From Pyrenula massariospora (lineage: Eukaryota > Ascomycota > Eurotiomycetes > Pyrenulales > Pyrenulaceae): a DNA stretch of 64,000 bases. This document shows positions 1 through 10,408 of this stretch, in pieces (the first letter of the stretch is position 1; every line of letters starts with the position of its first letter). The stretch is from positions 682,001 to 746,000 of the forward strand of contig JAGFMI010000001.1 of NCBI GenBank assembly GCA_021030905.1, read 5' to 3'. The position numbers and the translations under genes are program-made. The notes beneath the pieces were generated by a model. The model ran no database searches, had not been told where the DNA came from, and worked only from the letters and a program-made list of their open reading frames with translations.

Positions 1-670
1 AGGTTTTGCGGGTTTCGGCGCCGAGGTCGAGTGTAGTTTGGGTTAAGGGTTTGGGATTTGAAGGTGCTTTGACGAGAGAGGGAAAGGTGGGGGTTTGGGG
101 GGTTTTGGCGGATTTCGGTGGATGGGACTTGGGAGGAGGTGGATGGGCGTCATGGTGCGATTTTCTGCGTTCAGGTGGATGGATATTATGCTGCGACTGT
201 TTGCGTTCGAGTTGATGTTGTGGGCGTTGCACGGCTGGCGCGGTTGATTGGGCGCGTACGGTTGAGGAATTGTTGACAACCTCGGCTAGGGGCTCTGAAT
301 CTTCGCGGGATGTGGTATTTGATTCAGCGTCGCGTTTTCTCTTGAGAAAATTGAAGGTCGGTTTTCGCGTCGTGTTTCCGGGGGGCGTAAGTTGAGGCGG
401 TGGTGGCGAAGAGGGAGGGGTGATAGTCTCATCGGTATGCGCGTCTGAGTTCGAGAAGATCGCGCTATTCTTACGCGACGGCGAGGAAGAGACTGCTACT
501 GAGGTTTCTCTGATGGCGCGTTGCATGTTCTCATCGCTGGTGCCTGGCGTGAGAGCTGCAGGAGTGGTTTTGGCTGCTGGCGCCTTCTTCTGCTCGATGC
601 GTTGCTTTTTGGCGATGGGGACGTCCTCGCCATCCCATATGCGGCGGATAGAGCGCGCGTATGTCTTCAT
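1..670 (-). CDS. ECO1: Eco1-like sister-chromatid cohesion acetyltransferase, N-terminal part (cut by window edge)
   Basis: The minus strand is open from an ATG at 670 to the window edge, about 223 codons. The protein begins MKTYARSIRR and has a basic patch (AKKQR) near residue 23. A long Ser/Pro/Thr-rich disordered stretch follows. At the edge it reads PKPLTQTTLDLGAETRKT, which resembles the PCNA-binding box (QxxL type) that precedes the zinc finger of Eco1/Ctf7. In that family the missing C-terminal part would hold a CxxC zinc finger and a GNAT domain that acetylates Smc3 during S phase. Seen: the open frame, the PIP-like box and the low-complexity composition. Inferred: the family. An upstream ATG at 791 is in another frame and would need an intron of only 30 bp, so I prefer 670. 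An unrelated PIP-box protein is the main alternative. Confidence 0.6.
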   Translation of the reverse strand, partial: MKTYARSIRRIWDGEDVPIAKKQRIEQKKAPAAKTTPAALTPGTSDENMQRAIRETSVAVSSSPSRKNSAIFSNSDAHTDETITPPSSPPPPQLTPPGNTTRKPTFNFLKRKRDAESNTTSREDSEPLAEVVNNSSTVRAQSTAPAVQRPQHQLERKQSQHNIHPPERRKSHHDAHPPPPKSHPPKSAKTPQTPTFPSLVKAPSNPKPLTQTTLDLGAETRKT

Positions 671-2229
671 GAACAGCCCACTGGTAGAAGATGCTGTTAG
701 CGATGATTCTGAAGCTGAAGCAAGGGGGAGAGACAAACCTCTTGTAGCTGTTGGTGACGGTGTAGGGAGCGGGCATCGTCATTGAGGAAAGAGCCGCCCG
801 CGATGGGGGCAGGCACGACCTTGCGTTCGACAAGTGGAAGGTGCTCTCTGACCACAACCAGGGAAGGCGCTGCTGGTGAATAATAATCCGCACGCTATAG
901 GATCCTCCTCTTTGATTATATAGTACAGCACAAGATTCCCAAGGGAGGCTAGATCAGTTGTTGTGGAAAGTTCTGGGACGCGTTTGCGTTATTTGGAGGT
1001 TGCAGCGGCCTGCCCCTTGGTTCGGAGGTTCGCTCTTTGCCTGCCACGGCTAGCGCTGGAGCGATGGGGTATTGTGTACCAATCGATGGACGTCGGCTCA
1101 ACCCCCAGCCAACCCGACCGACCCCTAGATCAGCCAGCGACCAACGCGTTTCCGGGGGGCGCCGATGAAAGCTTTGCACCGAGGGCAGATGGAAGACGAA
1201 AAAAAGATGCGAGGAGATACGACGTTGGCGCAGTCGATGTTTTGAAGGGAAAAGGTCGTTGAAAAAGCGAGGCTCTCTTTCAACCCCCCGCCGCAGGTGG
1301 GAGGGAGCTTGGGCGTTGGTATTTAGGCCCCGGTTGCCGCACCAGCAACACCGAGCGGCACCTGGTTGGTGGTTGGGTAAAAGCTGTGTTACTGCTTGTG
1401 TTACTGCTGCGTCCCTACTGGCAGAGTCTCCTGGCCAGAGGGTCGATCACGGCGCCTTGCTCGGCGCTGACGCTGACGTATGGGGAAAAGCTGTTATCCG
1501 CCAACCAACCGCACCGTTGACAATGATCGCGGCCAGTCGAGCTTCCAAAGCTCTCGGTCAGCAAGAGGTCCCGTCGATCGATCGGACCTGTCGTGTCTGG
1601 TGAATGAGGGGAAGAGAAGGATTTTGCCTCTTCTCTGCTGATTCGGTGATCATACAACACGAAACGAGCTTGTTTCAGAGCAGCCCATTTGATGCTTTGT
1701 TCTCAAGCGTACACGCGGCGAAGAGTCACGAAGACGAGCATCCGCCGTGGGAATGGCAGGAGATGTATATCACGAGATCAAACTATTGACAAAGACAGGA
1801 CACAGGGCTACTAGTATATGAACTCAAGGCCCCGAACCCAAGGCAGCATGAAGCCTTGCACAGCCCGCCACCTGCTGCCTTGAGGAGTCCAACACCGTTT
1901 TGTGTGGTCCAACACCCCAGGGGCCAATCAATTCGCAAGTTCCGGCCTGTACCCAACCTCCTCTAATCCTCCCACACTGACCGAATGAGAAGTCTCCGGT
2001 TTGTTCATCCCGTGTCATAGCATCCATCTTGGCTCGCTATTCGCTATCGGTGCAGATAGGGGCTTCAGGACTACAACGTACATCGTGATTGCTCGAATGG
2101 GTCAGCTTACACTTGTCAATGTTTCATTACCCCGGTGGCGACATGATGTCTAGAAGGATCGTGAAAAGCAAAGCCGTTGTACTATATCTGCGCCGTTCTA
2201 TTTGTTGGTGTATCGGCGGCACAGATAGC
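671..2229. other. intergenic, no gene recognised
   Basis: This holds the presumed promoter of the Eco1-like gene (reading left) and the 3' side of the MFS gene. Short open frames exist on both strands, but none shows a domain, a signal peptide or a convincing splice partner. Confidence 0.5.
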
Positions 2230-3971
2230 TCAGATTGTGTAAACGTACCGTGGAGACTCATCACCGAGCTCCACAATTTCTTCCTCCGCCATGCCCTCTA
2301 CTCGATGATCTTCTTTCCCTGCTTTCCTTCTCTTGTTTGCACGTGTAAAGTACAGTGACATTCCTGCGTACAGCAGCGATGCAAAGCCGACTAATGCAAG
2401 AGTCACGGCATGCCCGCGAACGTATCTGGGACCCTCCTTTGTTTTGTACAACTGTGCTCAAATGTCAGCCCACTAGCAGCCCTGCATATTTGCATAATGC
2501 AAGGCAAGAAGCTTACAAAGGGCGCCATGACACCACTGGAGTTACCGATTGTCAACTGTAACCCAGTAGCGGTCGTTCTTTTGCCATACCGGGGCTGATC
2601 TGAGGGGACGCCAATCAGTCAGCCTGACGAGGTCACACAAAGAGAAGTCCCCGGAAAACTCACTTGAGGGCAACCACGACAAAGGAATCCCCACGGCCAC
2701 ATACAGGCCCATCGCCACAAGAAAGCAGCCAAAATACCGCACTCCTGAGCTTGACTCGGAAATCAAGATTCCATACCCAATGACCGAAATCATGCCAAAT
2801 ACGCAGGCATAGAGCCCTCTCCGTTGCTGCGCATCTGAAATCCAGGCCACGACTACGTAAGTCAGAGCGCCCAAGACGTAGCATGGAATGGTCAACGCCT
2901 GCGTCTCCGCTGTGCTCCAATCTCCCAACTCCTTAATGATTGTTGGTAAGAAAGTGGAATATCCATAGAGCATAGTATCTGTGCCGAACTGTCCAGCACA
3001 GAACACATAAATCTTCCAATCCTTCAGCCCCTTCACCACATCTGCCCGATGAAATTCATCTCCAGAACTTGTGTGTCCGATCTGCCTTCTCTTCCTCCTA
3101 ACCACGAGTTCCCTCTCCTCATCATTCAGATAATAAGCGGTCTCCGGACTATCTGCCAACAGCCACCACGTTGCGACGCCCAGAATGAGCGTCGGCAATC
3201 CCTCAATAATCATGATCCACCTCCATCCTCTCTGCCCGGCGATGCCATCCATAAACCCGATCCCATACGCCAAAAGACCTCCGATCGCTCCCGCCAGCGC
3301 CGCAGAAACAAACAAATACCCCACTCTCAGCGCCAGCTCTCGCTTCGTGTAGAACAACGTCAGGTACACGGCCATTCCTGGAAAGAGCCCCCCCTCAACC
3401 AAGCCTAGCAACAGTCTACAAGCAATCAGTCCACCATAAGTCTGGCAGACACCGGTCAGTGTGGCAACGATACCCCAGCTCGTGGCCAAGAAAGCGATCC
3501 ACCGCGAGGGGGTGAATTTCTTCAGCACGAGGTTGCTGGGGAGTTCAGAGAGGAGGTAGGTCACAAAGAGAAGGGAGACGGCGGTTTGATATTTATCGCT
3601 GGTCAAGTGGAGGTCCGTGGTTAGGCCGTAGAGGCGGGCGTTGCCGATGTTTACACGGTCGAGAAAGGACTAAGACAAGTGAGTTGGTGTTGCGGAACGA
3701 CAAGGCGGGGAGGAACTCAGAGAGAGAAAGGAAATCTTGGACACATTCGGAGAGAAGGGGCAAGTGATTCTAAGATATATCAAATGTAGATGAGAACACG
3801 AACCAAGAGATAGAGTAGCATGACCATAGGCACGATGTGTAAATCGAGCTTCCGGATCAATCGTTTCTCGGCGGCAACATCGATAAAGTCATCGGTACGG
3901 GTCCCATTTGAGAGGTCGTCGATCCCATGCTTTTCTGGATCAAAATCCTGTGGGGAAGACTTCTCATCCAT
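2230..3971 (-). CDS. MFS transporter, Dal5/allantoate-permease type (anion:cation symporter family)
   Basis: Four exons give 492 residues: 3804-3971, 2664-3669, 2517-2599 and 2230-2451. Introns are 134, 64 and 65 bp; the first has a GTTCGT donor, the others GTGAGT and GTAAGC. Phases agree throughout. After a soluble N-terminus the first helix runs LHIVPMVMLLYLL, followed by SFLDRVNIGNARLYGL, the hallmark of the Dal5-like family. Other family blocks are LPSNLVLKK, GLVEGGLFPGM, GWRWIMIIEGLPT, and WLPSNQPRYGKRTTATG with GNSSGVMAPFLY near the C-terminus. About 12 membrane helices are expected. Members import organic anions such as allantoate, nicotinate, pantothenate or biotin-like compounds at the plasma membrane; the substrate here cannot be told. 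The cytosolic tail is charged (KRRKAGKEDHR). Family assignment is firm. Confidence 0.92.
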
Positions 3972-4966
3972 TGTGTGAAGAATTTACCAGGGCGTTGACG
4001 TGAAAAGGCCGCTTTTCTCTTATTTCCGACACCGCAGATGAAATATGCTCAGATCTCCAAGAAACGCACGTATATCTCGACTTGTCACAATTGCGATATC
4101 GTTGCTTTCCTTGATTGACTGTCCTAGCCAAGATTAGTGTGACTTCCTCGTTTAGGCGATCCAACCCTCGGTGGGTAACACTGTAACGATCCTTGAATTA
4201 CCTCGGAGAGCTGGCAGACGACAGCAATATCAAAATGTGAGAAGCTCACGAAATAAATATTCGCGACTCTCGATTGAGCCCCATGCGATTTATCGACAAT
4301 CAGATATCTCGGCCTGATGCGAGGCTGCAGATAGCGAGATATCACGGTCCCCGCTTTCGGCAATGATGCGCGTTTTCTCGGCGGCACAATGACGACGATG
4401 GCTGCTGCGGCGGCGACGTCGTGCTTTCACGATCCTGCTGGATCATGGTTTATTATGCAATTATGGTGTTGCTTTGTAATGTATTTATGACTTCTATGAT
4501 ACGCTTCTTGGGAATTACAAAATTATTGTCTTCAACAACGTTTTTCCGACCATCGTCGGTCGCGGCCTCTTCCCACAAACTTAAAAAAGCTCGCTTTGGC
4601 TGCAACTCTGTGTTCATCCATTATGCGTAAATCTCTTTTTCATCGCTCATAGGTACTGTCTACTAGGACTTATCCAATTTGAAATCGTTCTCGTATGGGC
4701 TAAATGTCGGCGTTGGCGCCTACCAGGGCTCAGGATTAGGCAACCATCCACTCCTCCCTCCATCTACCACCACCATTAATTCTGCCTGCATTTTTTGACC
4801 ATCACGTGATGGCACCGCTTTTCGAAACTCTCAGTCGACAAGTTTATAACTTTTCTGATCGCAGGACGCAGCAAATTACCTGAGATAGAACGTCTATCGT
4901 TTGCAGAGATAGACACTCGGTAAGAAGGTTGATGTTAAGATTTTAGAGATTTTTTTTTTCGAACAT
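3972..4966. other. intergenic between MFS gene and U6 gene
   Basis: Promoter side of the MFS transporter, becoming AT-rich towards the U6 gene, with a T run at 4951-4959. Apart from the palindrome at 4799-4812 I see no feature. Small open frames here lack support. Confidence 0.5.
4799..4812. promoter_or_regulatory. perfect palindrome CCATCACGTGATGG (CACGTG E-box)
   Basis: A 14-bp perfect palindrome centred on CACGTG lies about 155 bp upstream of the U6 TATA box. TCACGTGA is the classic site of Cbf1-type bHLH factors in fungi. That it regulates U6 is only inferred from position. Confidence 0.35.
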
Positions 4967-4972
4967 TATATA
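4967..4972 (+). promoter_or_regulatory. TATA box of U6 gene (RNA polymerase III type 3-like)
   Basis: TATATA lies about 25-30 bp before the presumed U6 start. That is the spacing expected of fungal U6 promoters, which need TBP-TFIIIB placement. Confidence 0.7.
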
Positions 4973-4991
4973 CTTTACTTTAATCCGGTAA

Positions 4992-5098
4992 GCTTCTGCC
5001 TGCGGGCATTTGGTCAAATCGTAACGATACAGAGAAGATCAGCATGGCCCCTGCATACGGATGACCATACTAATCAAAGAGAAGCTACGATTTTTTTT
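4992..5098 (+). ncRNA. U6: U6 spliceosomal snRNA
   Basis: The core shows the U6 signatures in order. There is a 5' stem-loop TGCC-TGCG-GGCA (a UNCG-class tetraloop) at 4997-5008, then CATTTGGTCAAAT. The invariant ACAGAGA follows at 5029-5035 and the AGC catalytic triad at 5041-5043. Next is the internal stem-loop region GGCCCCTGCATACGGATGAC, then TCAAAGAGAAGC and a T run at 5091-5098 as Pol III terminator. A TATA box sits upstream. U6 pairs with the 5' splice site and U2 in the spliceosome active site. Odd points: AGATCAGC replaces the usual AGATTAGC (yeast also has ATCAGC), and the ISL reads ACGG where AAGG is normal. It could be the working gene or a diverged second copy. Ends are approximate; no intron is seen. 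Confidence 0.88.
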
Positions 5099-5686
5099 GT
5101 TATTTTGTCACCTGCGAGTGTCGTTATTGCTACCATTGCTTTCTTTACTACTGTGGCTAGCCATCATTATGGCAAGTCACTGGATCGGCTTCGAGTTCAA
5201 GTCCACCGTCGGTAGGGTGTTTTTCTTCTTTCTTTTGGCGCCGTAAGAGGCAGGAAAGGCTAAGCCTTCCTGTCATTACTGTCCCACATCCCGGCTGAGG
5301 TGTCGCCTATGTCAAAGTCAGGGCAGATGTGAGTCAACACGTTCGGACGTGGCAGTAAAGACAAATGTGCCAGACCAAAATGCTCGATAATGGCCGCTCT
5401 TTGACGTATTATAGTATGCATTTCATTATCTCTGCTCAATAACATTGTCATGCACATCTGGAGACATTTGCTTTGCAACAATGAACATGCATCCTATCCC
5501 ATTATTTCCAGGTTTCAATGCTAGCCTTAATGTACAGAGACTGGTAATGTGGATCGGTCGTCAACGGCTTGATAAAGATTCTGAGTTTCATATGGTGATG
5601 AGCTCTCAACAGCTGAGAACAGCGTCATCTCCTACGATATTCGTTCCAACCCTCGGACGGATTCCCTACACGCCGCCATCATTTTA
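5099..5686. other. intergenic, no gene recognised
   Basis: Between the U6 terminator and the RING-type gene. An open frame at 5445-5687 ends exactly where the RING frame starts and shows no domain; an extra 5' exon of the RING gene could hide here but I cannot define one. Confidence 0.4.
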
Positions 5687-6703
5687 ATGTTGCTGGAAAA
5701 CCAGATAATTGGCACCGTATATTATCGACTAGCACTGCCAACTTCAGATCTCGATCCTTGCTCTATCTGCTATGAGTCCATCGAGGATGGTAAGTCTTGC
5801 GCTTATCATGTCCTGTGTCGCAAGACATGGCATGAAAAGTGTTTCCTTGCGTGGCTGGGTAGAGGCGGTGACGCATTGTGTCCCAATTGCAGACGCCCAA
5901 TTTTTCGAGAAAATGACGGCAATTTCATGTCCACCATGTCCCGGATCCGGGACTTAGTGTATACTCCGCACGAAAAGTTCTGGGTCTGTGGGAGCAGAGG
6001 CTATTGGAGACCCGCGATTCCAAAAGAGCACCAAGCTCTGCGGCTTCTAAAGGTAGACCGGCGGCTGACCCGCCGCCTAGATTCCGGTGAAGATATTAAC
6101 CTAGCTTGCGACAAACGCCACTGCTTTCGCATCGCGGACAACCAAATGCCATGTTACTTGACGGTCAGGAGAGTGTTCAATTCTGGCCTTGAGAAGTCAT
6201 TCAAGGTCGTCCTCAGCACACACCAGCAAAGTTGGCTGCAGGAAAGGATCCGCCTCGCTAGAGCCTCACATCCCACTCCAACTACCGTGAATGATAGCGG
6301 GTGGCGCATACTCTGCTACATGGGCCCGCAAAGTGATGTATTCGCGCTCGTGTGGGTCAGGAGGGAAAGACTGAGGGAAGAGCAAAAATGCGCAAGGATC
6401 GCAGACGGATGGCTTAAGATGAAACCTGCTGATCGACTGCTCGTAGATCGGCCGCCGAAAGTCTGGTCACTGTATCACTACGACGAGGCTTACATTATTG
6501 GTCTGCGTGACACGTCGGCTGATGGCCGGTCAAAGGACGACATTCGGAGGGAGGCATATATCACGACTATGTCGGCGCAGGGGCGGAAGCTCTGTCGGGA
6601 GAAGCAGGAGGCGCGTCAACGCGTAGATAGACTGTGGTTTGAGTTCCCTAATGACTTGCTCGCTTTGTTGCGAGCCTCGGAGGAAGAAGTTAGTAGAGCC
6701 TAA
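5687..6703 (+). CDS. RING-type zinc-finger protein, putative E3 ubiquitin ligase
   Basis: Single-exon frame of 338 residues. Near the N-terminus is a RING-like cysteine/histidine array: C25-x2-C28, then C38/H41/C44, H49-x2-C52, and C65-x2-C68 within LCPNCRRPIF. The FLAWL segment after C52 is usual in RING-H2 folds, which recruit E2 enzymes. The spacing of the middle ligands is slightly irregular, so which of C38, H41 and C44 bind zinc is unclear. The remaining 260 residues are basic and charged with no domain I recognise; there is no membrane helix. The start ATG overlaps the stop of a short upstream frame; another start or an upstream exon is possible. Function as a ligase is inferred from the finger alone. 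Confidence 0.7.
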   Translation: MLLENQIIGTVYYRLALPTSDLDPCSICYESIEDGKSCAYHVLCRKTWHEKCFLAWLGRGGDALCPNCRRPIFRENDGNFMSTMSRIRDLVYTPHEKFWVCGSRGYWRPAIPKEHQALRLLKVDRRLTRRLDSGEDINLACDKRHCFRIADNQMPCYLTVRRVFNSGLEKSFKVVLSTHQQSWLQERIRLARASHPTPTTVNDSGWRILCYMGPQSDVFALVWVRRERLREEQKCARIADGWLKMKPADRLLVDRPPKVWSLYHYDEAYIIGLRDTSADGRSKDDIRREAYITTMSAQGRKLCREKQEARQRVDRLWFEFPNDLLALLRASEEEVSRA

Positions 6704-7671
6704 CGTCTAACCCCGCGTCGAGAGACGCATCTTGTCGTGAGACAGGTCATAGCTATTTTGAATGTAAGCAATTCTATATCTAGAATTTCATGGAGATTTT
6801 TGTAGGTTTGTATTCAAACCCGTGTTACAGCTAAACCTAAATACTCCTAACGCCGGCCACTAGAAAATTATATTCTCATCGTCGCCGCCCTATCTTGTTT
6901 GCCGAAAGCCTTCTCCTATAGTGCGAGGGTTACCCTCCACCATAGCCCAACTATTAAGCTTTTCCCACTGTTGAAACTTATAAACGAGCCTCATCCGAGC
7001 CTTACTATGGTCACTTGCCTATTAATTTTTTGTGGGTATCCTGTATTGTTGGTTACTGAGCGTATATATTTTAAAAACTAGCCGAGGAAACCTGCTACAA
7101 GAGCTGTACGTGTATGTAAAACACGATGGAGCAGTGGAGGCCGCTAAAATTTAACAGGCCTGTGACAATAGTACAGTCCCACAGGAACGATAAAAAGAAG
7201 TTATTAGCCTGGCGGCGGCGGCGGGGCGCATCAAGACCTGTGCCCGCGCATTGCCCTACCTCTAGAAGCGAATGCAATTTGTCCTGTGTCCAATTACGAG
7301 TGGAAGCATTGCACAATCAACACATGATCGGCAAAAGAGTATTTGGTGATTAGAATTTGGGCCACTCGGGGCGTTGATGGCCTGCAAGAAACAAGGCACT
7401 AGTCCATTCCTGGCGATGAAGAGGCTGAACCTTACTAATACAAGCCACCGATGCAGCACGCCGCCACGCATGCACCGGGAAAGAAGTAGATTGGCGGTCA
7501 GCAGTCGCGGAATTTCTTTTGGAGTTGTCGGTGGCTTGCGGGAAATGGGGGTTCACGCCATTTTTAGCAATGGAACACTCGTATCTTATCGACATAAGCT
7601 ATTTTTAAAGCGGACGCCCGACCTTACTCTATGGACCTAACCCGCCCAACACTGCGTCGAAATCTTCCAGT
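6704..7671. other. intergenic containing a MITE and a degenerate internal repeat
   Basis: Apart from the MITE at 7005-7170, the stretch 7378-7421 resembles 7531-7574 (imperfect direct repeat). An 18-bp string at about 7418 recurs at about 7751 inside the next gene. No independent gene is supported. Confidence 0.4.
7005..7170 (+). mobile_element. MITE copy 1, 166 bp, TIRs about 36 bp, TA target site
   Basis: The left end CTATGGTCACTTGCC (7005 on) and the right end GGCCTGTGACAATAG (to 7170) are inverted repeats of about 36 bp. Both sides are flanked by TA, the target duplication of Tc1/mariner-pogo elements. The whole 166 bp matches the reverse complement of 45945-46110, including the interior (TGTATTGTTGGTTA, then GTATATAT, then the GCTGTACG / ACTGTACG block). 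No coding capacity; it must have been moved by a transposase in trans. Confidence 0.82.
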
Positions 7672-9324
7672 ATGGTAGACGTCGAATCTCCTCAGGCCAT
7701 GGATCCCGAACGTCGAGAACAGCTGCTCAAATTGTGGAATCGTTTCAGCGATGAAGAGGCTGAACGAATCCTAGATCTTGTGGAACATCATAGCAGTGGT
7801 GGACCACTTCTTCAAGAATTGAAGCAAAAATACCCATGGATTGATGAGCTCACTGATGAAGTTTCATCGGAGTTCCCACGGGCTCAAGCAGAATTTGACA
7901 AAAACGGCCCCCGTTTTCTCGCTACGCTGCGAAAGTTCGTGAAGCTATACCGCCTTGAAGTTACGAACCTAGATATTGCAAATGAACCATTGACGTCCGT
8001 CCCGTACACAGTACTTTGTGCAGAGATTCTTCAGCTAAGTGAGGAGAAGGATGCAGGAAGAAGGTTAGTTGAATCATCTCAGGCCCCAGCCAGAGAACTT
8101 GAGGTTCCTGCGAGAACATTTGGCGAATCTTGGGACAAATTCTTCTGGGATGGATTCAAGAGCCATTTAGCGGCTGAGGACGCCTCGAGCCGGAAAAAAG
8201 CTCTTGCAGAACGGACTGCTGCATTGCGAGTGCCTATTGCCAATGCTTCGACAGGACGCAATCCAGTTCGGTGAGTCAGTCTGTGTTTCGAATTACGTAG
8301 CCGCTTGCAGAAACGCTAACAATATAAAATCATCAGTTTGGATAAAAACGAGATATTTGAAGCCATATGTCGGACAGATATGTACTGTCGCTCCGTCTTT
8401 CGGCAACGGACCAGTCTTCAGTCCCGTCTCTATGACAAGTGTGATTGGGTGTCAATGCTTTTATCTAAAATAAAAGCAGCAACTCTTTTTGAACCGAAGT
8501 TCCAGTGTTTCTTGGAAAATGTACGCAATTTTGTCACCTTAGTCAGCGATACCTACTACGAACACAAGTGGTTTGATATTGACTTTTGGCTGTCGGCCCT
8601 TCGCACCGTCAGTGTGAGGCGTATGGAGCTCTTCTATTCCATGCAAGAGACAATCCGTAGCCAGAGCGAGGAGATCGATCATCAGAAAGAAGTCATCACT
8701 GCGCTAATGTTTCGCCACCTGCTTGAACATCTACCGGGGGAGTTTTATCATGATGTGAAGTCAGGGGAGGCGTGGCAATCGTTCTGGGAGGATGCCTTTG
8801 ACGAAATTGAAGGAAAGAAAAAGACTAGCGAAAGCAGTGATGATGATATATTTGATCGCAGAGCTAGCGATGAGGAGACAGATTCAGACGATACAGAAAC
8901 CTCAAAGGAAAACACAGATTCCGACGACACAGAAACCTCAAAGGAAAACACAGATTCCGACGATACAGAAACCTCGAAGAAAAACACAGATTCCGACGAT
9001 ACAGAAACCTCAAAGAAAAACACAGATTCCGACGATACCGATTTGAAGCGAAAAGAACCTGTTATAGCACCACTGTTGGAAGATCACCGTATGAAAGCTA
9101 GTTTCTTGGAGCGGGGCAAATTTCTTTACACCGAACTAAGTACTGCGATTCATGGCTACCAACTTGGGAAATATGCTGTTAGTTCGGGGCAATGGGGTCC
9201 GATTGGCCGAAAGATTTTGGAAGCAATCACACCCAGAAACTTTGATAATGGACAGGTCGACTGGAAGGAGGAAAGAAAGCGTTATCTTAAGAAAGGGAAA
9301 CCCCATGGAGCGATGAGTAAATGA
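7672..9324 (+). CDS. uncharacterised acidic repeat-containing protein
   Basis: Two exons, 7672-8270 and 8337-9324 (66-bp intron, GTGAGT...CAG, phase 2), give 528 residues. I recognise no domain. The N-terminal third is helical and charged (MDPERREQLLKLWNRFSDEE). The middle has more hydrophobic, Trp-containing stretches (WFDIDFWLSALRTV) and a possible coiled-coil segment (TIRSQSEEIDHQKEVITAL). Then comes a 12-residue repeat DSDDTETSKENT, four full copies and a half, encoded by the tandem repeat at 8881-9042. The C-terminus is basic (KEERKRYLKKGKPHG). There is no signal peptide or membrane helix. Probably intracellular; function unknown. The acidic Ser/Thr repeat is a plausible CK2-type phosphorylation tract (inference). 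Confidence 0.7.
8881..9042 (+). repeat. 36-bp coding minisatellite, 4.5 units
   Basis: Four full 36-bp units plus 18 bp, in frame, encode DSDDTETSKENT repeats. Units differ at a few bases (GGAA/GAAA, GACACA/GATACA). Confidence 0.95.
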
Positions 9325-10408
9325 CCCCAGAAAGGTCTCAAGATTGGACAGACTGACGGAATGACTTTATTGACTGCCGATCCCAGGTTTTTTCAACCTA
9401 TGACGCATGCTGTTTCCTTACACTTCCTTTTGTTGTTTGAACTCGTCTAACTTAATTGACACGCCTCGAAGTGATATTTGCTTTAGATTTTATGCTCTCT
9501 TATTTTAGCATCTGTAAAGAGATGGGAAACAAGAGAAGACAACACTAGTATCTCCTTACCCATACGTCTCCATAACTTCATTTCCGATGTCCTCTCCAAG
9601 TCTAATCAGTGGGTTCACTATCCTGTCCAGCCTCTCCGCTGGACATGAACACCTACCTTCATACCCTACCCCAACCGTCCACCGCCGTGCCATATCGCAC
9701 CATGCCCGCTATTACTGGCCAAGTCCAGTTAAAAACCATCCTGTCAGAACATCAGCCGTAGTCTACCTTACAACCTAACAGTCTACAAATATACCTCCCC
9801 CCCTACCTCGTTTTTCCACCGCAGAACCATCAAGCTTGATTCCCCCCCCTCCCTGGCGTTAGCACAGCACTACTACTAATACTAATGCATGCACCAATGC
9901 TCCTACGTTGCTACTCTCACGGGTTTCGGCGGCAGCTAGATGACAGCCGATGGTGTTCCGCTGCGGTGTGCTGTGCTTGCGGGTCCTATCACAGTAGGCC
10001 TTGGAGGAATGGGGACGCTGTTCTTTGGCTCTGGCGATGGTGGGTGGTGAGTTTGGAGGGGACCGTGAGGGGGTTTGCGGGGTTTGAAGTATTGGAATAG
10101 GTGGAGGTAGACGGCTGCATGTGAAGGAAGGAAGAGTAAAGTAGGTTGGGAGGAGGGGACGTGAAAGAGAGTTGTAATGGTTATTGAATTGACAGTTTGT
10201 AAGTAGTGGAACATGCTAAGCTGGACGACCACCAAGCGACGTCAATTTTCCGTTTTAAAGACAAATTAAGGTTCCATGACTTCAGCATTAAGAGCAAGAA
10301 TCCGTCTCCGTAACGGCAGAGACCAGCTTCTGCCACTCTCACTGCTAAAGCGCTCGAGATACTGTAGACAAACTTACCTGACCCCCCATAGCAACTATCC
10401 AAGCGAAT
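9325..10408. other. intergenic (convergent 3' regions), no gene recognised
   Basis: Lies between the 3' ends of two convergent genes. C-rich runs occur at 9795-9855. Open frames here are short, low-complexity and unsupported. Confidence 0.45.

Noticed and set aside
420-785. Plus-strand open frame of 121 codons
   Set aside because: It overlaps the coherent minus-strand Eco1-like frame, which has a PIP-like box and fungal composition.
8881-9042. Regular 36-bp repeats as a possible CRISPR array
   Set aside because: Units abut without spacers and are in frame within a protein; the genome is fungal.
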